Shown here: one piece after another, positions 19,115 through 26,908 of the stretch
Layout: every line of letters starts with the position of its first letter
Position numbering within the stretch: the first letter of the stretch is position 1
IMG/VR virus record: IMGVR_UViG_3300020580_000288
Location: 1 to 32,165 of that record
DNA from: a virus
DNA length: 32,165 nt
Reading direction: 5' to 3' (one strand)
Translations under genes and position numbers: made by a program
The notes under the pieces: model-generated
The model's input: the letters and a program-made list of their open reading frames with translations, nothing else
What the model was told of the DNA's origin: nothing
The model's database searches: none

Positions 19115-20425
19115 TTACCAACGTGGGTAATTGAAGGGCCATGCGGCACCTGCGAATCTGTTGCGGGCAGCAGCAGCGCCCATAACTGCTCTATCAGGAG
19201 TAAACTGATACTCTTCTAATTCCCTATCTTGAGTTGCTCTCAAGCTTTGCAAACTGGTAAGCCACATCTTCCATTCAGTCTCGAACTTTTCTCGAATCTT
19301 TTTCTCGGGAGAATATCGGTAAGCTTGAGCAATAAATCCCGCACGAAAAAACGGTTCATACTTATCGGGCAGTGGAGCTAATGTTTGTTGAAGACTTGTA
19401 AAAATAACAGGTGTCTTTTGAGCGACTAGATTAAACTGCCAAACAACCCCCGTCTGACTAGGCACTTGAAGAAGGCGAATACCCAAACCATTAGGGTCTA
19501 ATACAGTCCAAATAGTTGTTGCACCATTGCCCGATACCGTTGTTCCCGGTACAGCATTCAAGGGAGCTACTGGCGCAGTTGTGCCTTCAGTACCATAAGT
19601 CGTTAGCAGTAAGAAATTACCGTTGGCATCAATAATCTGTGTGACTGGATTCGCGGGTTGAGATATGGCTGCGCCAATCGTGCCGCCTGCTTGATAGACA
19701 CCAGGGTTGGACGGTGCAGTTACGGTCACGCTTGTTCCAGAAATACCAACAATCGCATACGTATTATTGTACACTATTGGAAACACGTTGTTAACGACTA
19801 AATTTCCGCCGACAGTAAGTGTTGTGGGAAGGAAGTTCAAAAAGAAAGTGATCTGACCGCCAGAGACGTTTCGCCATACGGCACCCGTAATAAATACACT
19901 TAAGGGGTTGATATAGGCAGAACCCGGCCCTGGATTATTGCCGAGCGTTGCACTGCCCACATTACCTTGTCCCCATACACCATAATACAAAGAATAATTT
20001 GGGAACGAGTTCACAATAAAACCAGGACTTTGAAGAGTGGTTGCGGTATTAAAGAAAGTACCTGTACGTTGTGGCTGCGAGCGACCACATTCGACGTCTA
20101 CCCAAGGCTTAGGAATACTAGTATTATTAATGTCAAAAGCCACGCCGCGTTCCAACCACTCGACGTTTGTGACTGAAGACCCATCGGGGTTCACAAGCGC
20201 ATAATCCTGTTGGTACGAATTCGTATAAAATAGAGGCAACTGCGTTTCATTCCACTTATGAGGGAAATTAACCGCACAAATGGCCGTCATTACATCAGTC
20301 GCTATCGTGAGCGCAGGCTCCGTTGAATATCCACTAACGTTAAAGATCGGTTCTAAGAGAGCGAACGTACGAATCTTGTCGACTTCGTTTTGAACGGTGA
20401 ATGTTGAGACTGCGTTAAATGCCAT
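19115..20425 (-). CDS. gp11-like tail adaptor paralogue A with inserted beta domain, 436 aa
   Basis: The N-terminal part (EPALTIATDVMTAICAVNF, QQDYALVNPD, VEWLERGVAFDINN) and the C-terminal helices (YEPFFRAGFIAQAYRYSPEK through LEEYQF) follow the same plan as the next gene. Between them (about residues 150-320) lies an extra Gly/Val/Thr-rich block with an IYNNTYAIVGISGTSVTV-like strand pair that looks like an inserted Ig-like domain. The C-terminus ends in an Arg/Ala-rich tail with NYPRW. SD GGAG lies 8 nt before ATG, directly after the stop of the preceding gene (TAAATG). It may form a second ring or a head-completion layer; which paralogue contacts the portal is unknown. Confidence 0.6.
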   Translation of the reverse strand: MAFNAVSTFTVQNEVDKIRTFALLEPIFNVSGYSTEPALTIATDVMTAICAVNFPHKWNETQLPLFYTNSYQQDYALVNPDGSSVTNVEWLERGVAFDINNTSIPKPWVDVECGRSQPQRTGTFFNTATTLQSPGFIVNSFPNYSLYYGVWGQGNVGSATLGNNPGPGSAYINPLSVFITGAVWRNVSGGQITFFLNFLPTTLTVGGNLVVNNVFPIVYNNTYAIVGISGTSVTVTAPSNPGVYQAGGTIGAAISQPANPVTQIIDANGNFLLLTTYGTEGTTAPVAPLNAVPGTTVSGNGATTIWTVLDPNGLGIRLLQVPSQTGVVWQFNLVAQKTPVIFTSLQQTLAPLPDKYEPFFRAGFIAQAYRYSPEKKIREKFETEWKMWLTSLQSLRATQDRELEEYQFTPDRAVMGAAAARNRFAGAAWPFNYPRW

Positions 20426-21544
20426 TTAGTTTACTCCTGGTCCATACGTGCCTGGGGTTCTTGAATTTTGTGGAGCTTGCCCAGCTGCGCGAGAATCAAC
20501 AGGCGCACCTTGGGCACGACTATCAACTGGTAATGGCTGCGTTCTGTTAAACAAAGTATCAAACCAATACTGAAGAGAAAAGGCTTTCGGAACATCATAA
20601 ATCTTGGTGCCTTGAACGGTTCTCGATGAGTTTGGCGTGATTGCCGTAACAGCGCGACTATCCGGTACGCTATAGTATGCAGAAACTGGCGTTGCCGTGA
20701 AATTAACGTTCGTAATATCTGCGCCAGAAACCGTCTGACTCGAACTCGTCGGGGTGAATGTGAATCCCGTCTTACTCGGGGTAATTGTGTACGGGCCATT
20801 GGCTAGAACTTCCCCAGTGTTGTAGTTTCCTGCGCCATCTGCCGTTACGCTGCCGGAAGATGTTCCCGTCCAACTAACGGTTGCGCCTGGGGTGCCCGCA
20901 TTGCCAGATATTCCCCAAGTAGTTTGAGCAGCTTTAAAAGTGGCTATTTCGCACATATATGCAGCACCGTCGCCTGTATACGTCGCCGCATAAGTTCCTG
21001 TAGCTGAAACGATTTGCCACTCGTCAAGTTCAGAGCCTTCTGTGATGCCAGGAGTCCAGCCGACACCTGTAGTTGGATTTCCAGAATTATCCGCGCCATA
21101 ACCATACAAAAATTCATTAGCAAAAAGGGTTGTTACGTTTCCACTCGTCATAGCAGCAGAAGTAGCAGTATTCGTATTCATTTGGTCAAATGGCGATGTT
21201 TGGTCCAAACCGGACACTTCGTGACAATGAACACGAATATTATTTGAGGCCGCGCTAAAGGTAATTGTTACTGCTGTAGTTCCCGAGGCATTCAATTTCT
21301 TAACATAAAAAACATACATAAGACTCGTAGAACCTGCTATTGTTCCTTGAAAAGGGCCGACAGCCGTATTCCAAGTATTTCCTAATGTGTCAGAAGCCGA
21401 TGCTGTTTGACCTCCGCCTATATTAAAACCTAATACCCCAACAATCAAAGCATTTCCTGCAGTAACCGTCACATTTCCTGTGGTTGCCGATATGGGAGAC
21501 CCTACTGCGAAAGCCCCGAATTGCTGAACGTGAGAAATAGCCAT
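20426..21544 (-). CDS. tail-associated decoration / adhesin-like protein, 372 aa
   Basis: A beta-rich protein. Residues about 1-210 form a jelly-roll-like module (ITFSAASNNIRVHCHEVSGL, EFLYGYGADNSG, EIATFKAA) that recurs in the fibre-like protein at 12634-14844. Residues about 210-285 are a carboxypeptidase-regulatory-like / SdrD-B-type repeat (GNAGTPGATVSWTGT, DGAGNYNTGEV, PYTITPSKTGFTFTP). The C-terminus is a disordered tail with DSRA repeats (VPDSRAVTA, VDSRAQG, VDSRAAG, QNSRTPG), which could anchor it. Role inferred: surface adhesion. No catalytic residues seen. The ATG directly follows the stop of the 46-residue gene. Confidence 0.6.
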   Translation of the reverse strand: MAISHVQQFGAFAVGSPISATTGNVTVTAGNALIVGVLGFNIGGGQTASASDTLGNTWNTAVGPFQGTIAGSTSLMYVFYVKKLNASGTTAVTITFSAASNNIRVHCHEVSGLDQTSPFDQMNTNTATSAAMTSGNVTTLFANEFLYGYGADNSGNPTTGVGWTPGITEGSELDEWQIVSATGTYAATYTGDGAAYMCEIATFKAAQTTWGISGNAGTPGATVSWTGTSSGSVTADGAGNYNTGEVLANGPYTITPSKTGFTFTPTSSSQTVSGADITNVNFTATPVSAYYSVPDSRAVTAITPNSSRTVQGTKIYDVPKAFSLQYWFDTLFNRTQPLPVDSRAQGAPVDSRAAGQAPQNSRTPGTYGPGVN

Positions 21545-21685
21545 TTACTTTCCTTTAGATGAATTACTCGACTGCTCAAGTTGCTGCTTCAACGCAGCTA
21601 TCTCACTTTGCAGTTGTGCTATAGTTTGATTTTTTGCATCGCAAGATTGAAGCAAAAAATTAATCATTTGTTCTCGCTCATTCAT
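21545..21685 (-). CDS. small coiled-coil protein, 46 aa
   Basis: Starts MNEREQMINFLLQSC and continues as a heptad-patterned helix (QTIAQLQSEIAALKQQLEQ) with a Ser/Lys tail. The ATG has AAGGAGAT 6 nt upstream, the best ribosome-binding site in this block, and overlaps the TGA of the preceding zinc-binding gene (ATGA). Its TAA is followed at once by the ATG of the decoration protein. A short trimeric or dimeric coiled coil encoded next to spike and adhesin genes could be a connector or chaperone, but no function is recognised. Confidence 0.7.
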   Translation of the reverse strand: MNEREQMINFLLQSCDAKNQTIAQLQSEIAALKQQLEQSSNSSKGK

Positions 21686-21906
21686 CTTGAATCTCCTTTG
21701 ACGACCTCTTCATAATTTGAAAGACCTTTATATCCGGATTCTAGTTTTCGTTTAACGGCTGCTCGTAAACGTCTGTCCCACCTATTTATGTCTTGCGTAC
21801 ATAACCACGCATCGCAGAGTGAACAATACGAGCACAATTTAATAGAGCAGTCATAATCCAATATTCGACAAACATCACAAATAATCTGCTGTTGTGTTTG
21901 AATCAT
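21682..21906 (-). CDS. small zinc-binding protein, 74 aa
   Basis: A 74-residue protein with cysteines spaced for metal binding: IICDVC, then LCSYCSLCDAWLC, followed by a basic helix (WDRRLRAAVKRKLESGYKGL). Four to six of the seven cysteines could bind one or two zinc ions, in the manner of a small zinc ribbon or treble clef. The start is placed at the ATG at 21904-21906, just after the tailspike stop (21909) with GGAAG upstream, rather than at an ATG farther up inside the tailspike gene. I recall similar 'YCxxCDAWLC' proteins in other phages, without a known role. Confidence 0.7.
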   Translation of the reverse strand: MIQTQQQIICDVCRILDYDCSIKLCSYCSLCDAWLCTQDINRWDRRLRAAVKRKLESGYKGLSNYEEVVKGDSR

Positions 21907-21908
21907 GA

Positions 21909-24900
21909 TTAGAAACACTTCCAAATAGTTCCGTTTGAAAAAGCAAGAGCCGCAACAGTTCCACCACCTACACAAGTTTGACCCTCTGAGGAGATTGTCG
22001 TAGAGTCTGTAACTCCTCGCATTTGTCCCGCGTTGGACGCCGAGGCTGCTGGAAGAGCAGATACTAAGCCAGGAGCTATAAACAAAGTCGGAGTAACCAT
22101 TCCTTGTACTCCTGGCATCATCATTGTGGGACCACCAGAAGGAAGATTAGACCACGATGTTCCGCCGCTTCCCGGGGTGCCAGATGAGATAACTAGTGAC
22201 GTACCTGTTAGTCCTGTTCCTCCAGAAACGGACGCCGTACCACCTCCGCTGCTTGCAAGGACCGTGTAACTTTTAGGATTTCCAGGAATAACTCCCCAAT
22301 TCACCGTAATAGTTTGCTGTCCACTAGTAGTCGTACAAGGAGACGAAGGAAAAGAATCCAATCCCTGACTTCCATTCCACCACACTGGACCTATTCTGAA
22401 AGTGTACGTCCCGAGAGCGACAGAGCCTCCTGCGCTTACCGTACAAGTTGGAGCAGGCGGCGTGGCATTTACTACGAATATCGGGTAACTCGGATTTACT
22501 GCAATAGCGGCGGCATTGGCGTTAATCATGTAATTGCTATCTACGCCAAAAATTCCATCTGAAACTCCGCCGCTAATAATTGCTGATGCAGAACGAGAAG
22601 GATTAGTATTTGCCCCTTCTCCGGTAATATCTACAATCCCCTGCGTTGGGACACGTAAACCAGAGACCACTCGCGGGCTAGACCCCGCGCCACCGATAAT
22701 TTGTTGCTGAATGTCATCTATAATTAACGTTCCGTTTGAGGCTGTTCCACCCGATGGGAGAGCAACATATCGAGGATGAATAGTAGAATCCATCGTCACA
22801 TTACTTAAACGAACTAATCCACTTTGAATGCGTGTAGCCGTAAAAAACGGCATAACACTGCCCTGTGTATACCCTAGGTCAAGCGTAACATTACTTCCGC
22901 CTTCACTAGTCCCCACAAACACAATATTGCGGTGGGCCATGAAGATGCCCTCCATACGTGTCGCGCCGCAAACATTGCAGAAAATAACAGGAGTGTGAGT
23001 AAAGCCGTCTTGACTTGGTGGACCTATAGAAGTTGAACCAGCGACAGCAACGATATTGGTTAAGCGCCCCATAGCTGCCGATTGTCCGGTCACACCACGA
23101 ATGTACAAACCAATTCCCATATAGTCCAAAGTACCGGACGATGTTGAAAAACCTATTTGATCGAAACCGTAACTAAATTGACCTTCAGCAAATACCAATA
23201 ACGCGCCGTTGGAGACTGTACCAGCAAATGCCAACCCCTTAAATCCGAGATGCCCCAAATTGTTATTGCCAATGTATACGCCAGGATGTGCTGTATTTAC
23301 ATAAACAGCCGGATTATACTGTGGCGCAAAACTGGTAGCTTGTCCCTTTGTTAGTACCCTGTCGCCATACCATCTTTGACCAAAACCCATCTCCCAAGTT
23401 TCATTAAGCCACATCTGTCCCACCTGACTAATGGGAACCATGTTGGGAAGACCACCTAATGAAAAGTCCAAATAGGAGTTGATTACGTAATAATTGTCCC
23501 CAGTTAAAGTGTTCAATGGGATGTAGATAGAGCCGCCTTCGTTACCACTCGAACTTCGGTTAGATACATCAGACGCCGCCGCAAAGAAAGCAGGAGCGTT
23601 ATCGAAACGAATGGTTGCCCCAACTACTGAAGTTGAGGCGCTATCTTTCAGTGTCAGCGTAGTTGTTCCTGCTCCGGAAACAATTGTGCTCACAAGATGA
23701 TCGGGTGTTGCAGCTACGGGGAAGGCATTGGGCACAAATGGTGGAAAACTGAAATTATCCATCATCGGACTACCAAAATCGTCCCACGTTAAATCGCTAG
23801 TAATCGTACCTTGGGGCGTGCTGACTCCTTTTAGGGTTTCAGCACCACTCGCACCCCCATAAATGTAGTACTCCCAAGCACCAGTCACCTGTGGCCACGT
23901 AACACGATTACAGTTGAACCATTGTGCCGTGCCGCCAGAACCTACGTTGACTGCTCCGTTACGAGTGTCACTCGAACTTGAGAAGGTGAAATGCGTACTA
24001 TCGATGGCAGATTCAACAGCCCACCAGCCATCGAAAGATTTTAAATCCATTACACCTTGTCCATCCACGACGCCCGTGATGTACACCTCCCCACAAGTAG
24101 TAACAGAGCACCCAACCGGAAATCCGTGAGGAGTAGCCGTTGTGATGCTTACAATATCATTGGTTCTAGTAACCGAAGAGATTGCAACTGGGGTAGGTAC
24201 TCCAAGACTGGCTTGACCGTTGGTGATACAAGTTTCTGGTCCAGCAGCCGTTAATCCACCATTTTTAGTTCGAGCAACCACCCTGTAGCAATAGGTAGTC
24301 GAGCCCGTTGGTCCATTTACAACATTTCCCGTACCTGTGCCTGCGATTGCCAAACTAGGAACAATTGTTGGAGCACCTGGAGTGGCTAGCGAATGCGCAG
24401 CCCCTGCACCATAAACTACAACACCGTCACCGTTCATAAAACAAACGCTTCCAATCTGCCCAGGACAAGATGTAGTAGATACCGTAGTTAAAGCAGAACC
24501 AGAGTTGATAGTTGCAGTGATTCCGACCGCTGCTGGAGTGGCGTTAGGAATAAGCGCTCTGGCTCCATATCGTGTCACATCTGTCCAAGGGTTCGGACCT
24601 TTGAAGGCAAGGTTCACGTCAAAAGCCAAAGGATTGGGAGATGTGATTGGACTTACCAATGACCCGGCTGTCGGGCCTACTTTAACCCACACGCCATTAC
24701 TGCATGAATAAAGATCACCGGTTCCGGAATTAACTGCAATTTGCGTCCCTAAACAAGGACCAGTTGGAACCCCTGCGAATTGTATAACCGAGGCTGTGGA
24801 CAAACTTCCGAATGGTTGCCCGGAACTATTTATGCCGCCTAAAATTGTTCCATTAGGGCCACTTAATTGAAGAAAATCATTCGAGGCAGAAATGTTCTGC

Positions 24901-24935
24901 CATTTAAAAAATGACCCGCAAGAATTTATGGCCAC
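21909..24935 (-). CDS. tailspike with right-handed beta-helix (pectate-lyase-like), 1008 aa
   Basis: After an N-terminal region (1-115) comes DVTRYGAR at 119-126, the usual opening of beta-helix tailspikes and pectate-lyase-like domains. The centre is Gly/Asn/Ser-rich beta structure (for example GVYIGNNNLGHLGFKGLAF and RLSNVTMDSTIHPRYVAL). Two fibronectin-like segments flank it (YCYRVVARTKNGGLTAAGPE near 220; TFRIGPVWWNG near 860). The C-terminal end (ASNAGQMRGVTDSTTISSEG, then a Cys pair and NGTIWKCF) is a recurrent spike terminus. Such proteins bind and often cleave capsular or O-antigen glycans; catalytic acids cannot be assigned by eye. The start codon is GTG, after an 8-nt gap. Confidence 0.7.
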   Translation of the reverse strand: MAINSCGSFFKWQNISASNDFLQLSGPNGTILGGINSSGQPFGSLSTASVIQFAGVPTGPCLGTQIAVNSGTGDLYSCSNGVWVKVGPTAGSLVSPITSPNPLAFDVNLAFKGPNPWTDVTRYGARALIPNATPAAVGITATINSGSALTTVSTTSCPGQIGSVCFMNGDGVVVYGAGAAHSLATPGAPTIVPSLAIAGTGTGNVVNGPTGSTTYCYRVVARTKNGGLTAAGPETCITNGQASLGVPTPVAISSVTRTNDIVSITTATPHGFPVGCSVTTCGEVYITGVVDGQGVMDLKSFDGWWAVESAIDSTHFTFSSSSDTRNGAVNVGSGGTAQWFNCNRVTWPQVTGAWEYYIYGGASGAETLKGVSTPQGTITSDLTWDDFGSPMMDNFSFPPFVPNAFPVAATPDHLVSTIVSGAGTTTLTLKDSASTSVVGATIRFDNAPAFFAAASDVSNRSSSGNEGGSIYIPLNTLTGDNYYVINSYLDFSLGGLPNMVPISQVGQMWLNETWEMGFGQRWYGDRVLTKGQATSFAPQYNPAVYVNTAHPGVYIGNNNLGHLGFKGLAFAGTVSNGALLVFAEGQFSYGFDQIGFSTSSGTLDYMGIGLYIRGVTGQSAAMGRLTNIVAVAGSTSIGPPSQDGFTHTPVIFCNVCGATRMEGIFMAHRNIVFVGTSEGGSNVTLDLGYTQGSVMPFFTATRIQSGLVRLSNVTMDSTIHPRYVALPSGGTASNGTLIIDDIQQQIIGGAGSSPRVVSGLRVPTQGIVDITGEGANTNPSRSASAIISGGVSDGIFGVDSNYMINANAAAIAVNPSYPIFVVNATPPAPTCTVSAGGSVALGTYTFRIGPVWWNGSQGLDSFPSSPCTTTSGQQTITVNWGVIPGNPKSYTVLASSGGGTASVSGGTGLTGTSLVISSGTPGSGGTSWSNLPSGGPTMMMPGVQGMVTPTLFIAPGLVSALPAASASNAGQMRGVTDSTTISSEGQTCVGGGTVAALAFSNGTIWKCF

Positions 24936-24943
24936 AAACTTGC

Positions 24944-25528
24944 CTACGCCTCTAGGAAAAATGAAGTTAAAGTCGACGTAAAAATGTCGGTATTACTCTG
25001 ACTAGAAAATAACACGTCCAAGCTTAGTTGAAGACTTGGGGCCTTCGTGGGGTCGTAATTAGCCGCACTCAACGTTGTACGAACATCAGTCACCGTACTA
25101 TCAATTTCAAACTGACCGACGCCTTGTAGTCCAGAACCCGCTTGACCAAAGAACGTTGTATTAAGAGCCCAAGGTGCCGAAGAACCAGATGATAGGCATT
25201 GTTGAGCAGATACTAGCACAATAGCTGTTGCAACTATGCTACCTTGAGTGCTATATGAAAAAGTATTTTGGTGCAACGTAATAGTGATAGATGGATTAGT
25301 ACAAATTGGAACAATTATCGTCCCGCCCGCGATGATGCTAAAGGGACCGCTTATTACCGTGCCGTCCACGTTTAGCAACATCCCGCCCATAACAACGCCG
25401 GAGGGCGGATTAGAACGAAGTTTCGAATTCCAATTCGGTTGTTGAAAAGTTAAGACACCGTCTCTGCCCGCCCCCGTTATGATGGCTGGAGATTTTCTAT
25501 CAACGGGAAAACTATTAATAACGCTCAC
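24944..25528 (-). CDS. unrecognised beta-rich structural protein, 194 aa
   Basis: Not recognised. A Ser/Thr/Val/Ile-rich 194-residue protein with alternating hydrophobic strands (GPFSIIAGGTIIVPICTNPS, SIVATAIVLVSAQQC) and a hydrophobic C-terminus (LTSFFLEA). No signal peptide is clear. It starts with GTG in a GTGA overlap with the preceding stop and is followed 8 nt later by the tailspike. Position suggests a virion protein, perhaps a spike-anchoring or head-decoration component; this is inference only. Confidence 0.6.
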   Translation of the reverse strand: MSVINSFPVDRKSPAIITGAGRDGVLTFQQPNWNSKLRSNPPSGVVMGGMLLNVDGTVISGPFSIIAGGTIIVPICTNPSITITLHQNTFSYSTQGSIVATAIVLVSAQQCLSSGSSAPWALNTTFFGQAGSGLQGVGQFEIDSTVTDVRTTLSAANYDPTKAPSLQLSLDVLFSSQSNTDIFTSTLTSFFLEA

Positions 25529-25971
25529 AAAGCCGCCCCGTCTTTAAAGATTCTACAAGATACGTTATTTTGGTGTTTAGAAACCGACGGAGCAACGGCT
25601 TGCTTCTGCTCCGACTTGCTTCTAAACAAGGCCAATACCCACTCATAAAGTCGGCGAAAATAGCCTACTTTTACAAGCTGCAATGGTTCAATTGCTTCAT
25701 TAAAATCAAGGACCGCATCGCTATTTCTAGACGACGATAGCCAATTCGGACGGCTGTGAAGAGTAGAATCGGATACACTATATGGCACATACTCAACATT
25801 ATCGTGGGCACTGAAGCCAGCTTTTTGACGATCACTTAATGCCTTAACTACGTCCTTCTCTGTTGCTACTGTCTCGTCTTCTACAACCACAACCTTCAAT
25901 CCAACAAACAAACTATCAAGTTTCTTTTGAGCATCAAAAATAATTTCTCTAATTTCTATCTCGTCGTACAT
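25525..25971 (-). CDS. unrecognised phage protein, 148 aa
   Basis: Not recognised. The N-terminal half is acidic and helical/strand-mixed (MYDEIEIREIIFDAQKKLDS, then VVVVEDETVATEKDVVKALS). The middle is Ser/Asn-rich. A short amphipathic aromatic helix (YFRRLYEWVLALF, about residues 103-115) could touch a membrane or pack against a partner. The ATG has GGGGGGA close upstream. It follows a 161-nt gene-poor stretch with a hairpin (26094-26113), so it may head a sub-operon for the spike block. Confidence 0.55.
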   Translation of the reverse strand: MYDEIEIREIIFDAQKKLDSLFVGLKVVVVEDETVATEKDVVKALSDRQKAGFSAHDNVEYVPYSVSDSTLHSRPNWLSSSRNSDAVLDFNEAIEPLQLVKVGYFRRLYEWVLALFRSKSEQKQAVAPSVSKHQNNVSCRIFKDGAAL

Positions 25972-26072
25972 AGGGTCCCCCCAGCGCAGATTGCTATGAT
26001 ATTTTTAAAATGAGTTTGGATGCAGCCGAAGACAGTGGATTGAGAAGTTTGCTGGGAGGATACGGTTGTCAT
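25956..26072 (-). CDS. possible 38-aa small ORF in the gap
   Basis: An ATG at 26070-26072 with AAGGA 3 nt upstream opens a 38-codon frame (MTTVSSQQTSQSTVFG and onward) ending in TAG inside the start of the next gene. It has a short hydrophobic run (IIAICAGG). The SD spacing is short and composition gives no firm coding signal, so it may be chance. It is the only candidate gene in the 25972-26132 gap. Confidence 0.28.
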   Translation of the reverse strand: MTTVSSQQTSQSTVFGCIQTHFKNIIAICAGGTLCTTR

Positions 26073-26093
26073 TTTTCCTTGGAAGAATGAAAT

Positions 26094-26113
26094 GGGGCGG
26101 AAACCGCCGCCCC
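26094..26113 (-). terminator. GC-rich hairpin, possible weak terminator/attenuator
   Basis: A 7-bp perfect stem (GGGGCGG with CCGCCCC) and a 6-nt loop lie about 20 nt after the stop of the 217-residue gene on the minus strand. Only a broken T-tract (ATTTCATTCTT) follows, so termination may be partial. It would divide transcription between the head-side genes and the spike block. Confidence 0.45.
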
Positions 26114-26132
26114 TCGGGCTACTTTGCGAAAA

Positions 26133-26786
26133 TTACAATTCGACGTCGTCGACCTGTTTGCCGTCCAAATCAACTACGCGTGGTGATACGGGCAATCCGG
26201 CAGCATCAACATAGTTTTGAGCATTGTTGGCTGCGGCTCCGCCTATTGCGGACGGGAGTGCCTCGGAGGCCGACATTGTGTTAGTCGAGCCTTCCATCAT
26301 ATCGCAAGCTTCGCGCCAACCGATCTTGGTGTGGTTCGAAATCTTACGACCTTTACGAAGCAAATATTCCTTAGTGTCCTCCATATACCAGCGCATGCCG
26401 CAAATGCAGCAACGAATGTATTGAAGGAAACTAATGAAGCGGTGTTGATATACCGCGTAATCCTTGTTTTGAGTCTTGGGACCTTTCTTGCCGCCCTTCA
26501 AGTGCTTACACTTTGCTTGCTTCAACAGCAACTTGGAGTCTTGGTCCTTGGCATTACGATTACGTTGAGCTGCTCTAGCGTCTTCGCGCTGCTTAACGTT
26601 CTTCGCTGTGCTCAATCTTTCTTGCTGCTCTAGTACCATGAGCGAAACAAGTTGAGCTAACAAATTGTTATCCAAACTATTCGTGAGTGCTTCTGCTGCA
26701 TCACGAGTAACTGGATTAGACGGTGCTGCGGTTCCAGGAACTTGTCCCTTCCCCAATTGATCGAATACTGATTCTGGCTTATTCAT
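26133..26786 (-). CDS. phage protein with zinc-ribbon-like cysteines, 217 aa
   Basis: Function not recognised. N-terminal helical region with LAQLVSLMVLEQQERL (about 43-58), then a very basic stretch (KQREDARAAQRNRNAKDQDS). A cysteine set follows (CKHLKGG near 93-99; CCICGMRWY near 126-134), then DTKEYLLRKGRKISNHTKIG and a WREACDMMEGSTNTMSASEA block. The Cys/His spacing resembles a zinc ribbon, and the basic region suggests nucleic-acid contact. The 'NHTxIGWREA' pattern recurs in other phages from memory. ATG has AAGGAAA upstream. The low-complexity acidic end (VDLDGKQVDDVEL) is odd but not broken. Confidence 0.65.
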   Translation of the reverse strand: MNKPESVFDQLGKGQVPGTAAPSNPVTRDAAEALTNSLDNNLLAQLVSLMVLEQQERLSTAKNVKQREDARAAQRNRNAKDQDSKLLLKQAKCKHLKGGKKGPKTQNKDYAVYQHRFISFLQYIRCCICGMRWYMEDTKEYLLRKGRKISNHTKIGWREACDMMEGSTNTMSASEALPSAIGGAAANNAQNYVDAAGLPVSPRVVDLDGKQVDDVEL

Positions 26787-26793
26787 ATTTTCC

Positions 26794-26908
26794 TTATTGA
26801 AACTTCTCCCGTCGTATGCGTTGAGCGGTGGCGGGCACCCCTGGATTGTTGTCAGTCCTGTTGAGGCTGCTGACGAGCCTTATTGCTTTGCTACTACTTC
26901 TTAGACAT
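26794..26908 (-). pseudogene. remnant of a small gene, two frames with stops
   Basis: The 114-nt gap holds what looks like a broken small gene. An ATG (26906-26908) overlapping the stop region of the preceding gene reads MSKK, then two TAG codons, then QSNKARQQPQQD and TGA. In the next frame the same strand reads SLNRTDNNPGVPATAQRIRR and ends EKFQ-stop at 26794. The Gln-rich start and the PGVPATAQRIRREKF end look like parts of one short basic phage protein separated by a frameshift. TAG serves as a true stop elsewhere here, so stop recoding is unlikely. Weakly supported. Confidence 0.3.

Noticed and set aside
26890-26908. Two TAG codons as a sign of stop-codon recoding
   Set aside because: TAG ends the glycosyltransferase frame just before a good ribosome-binding site, and long genes contain no in-frame TAG that would need reading through.
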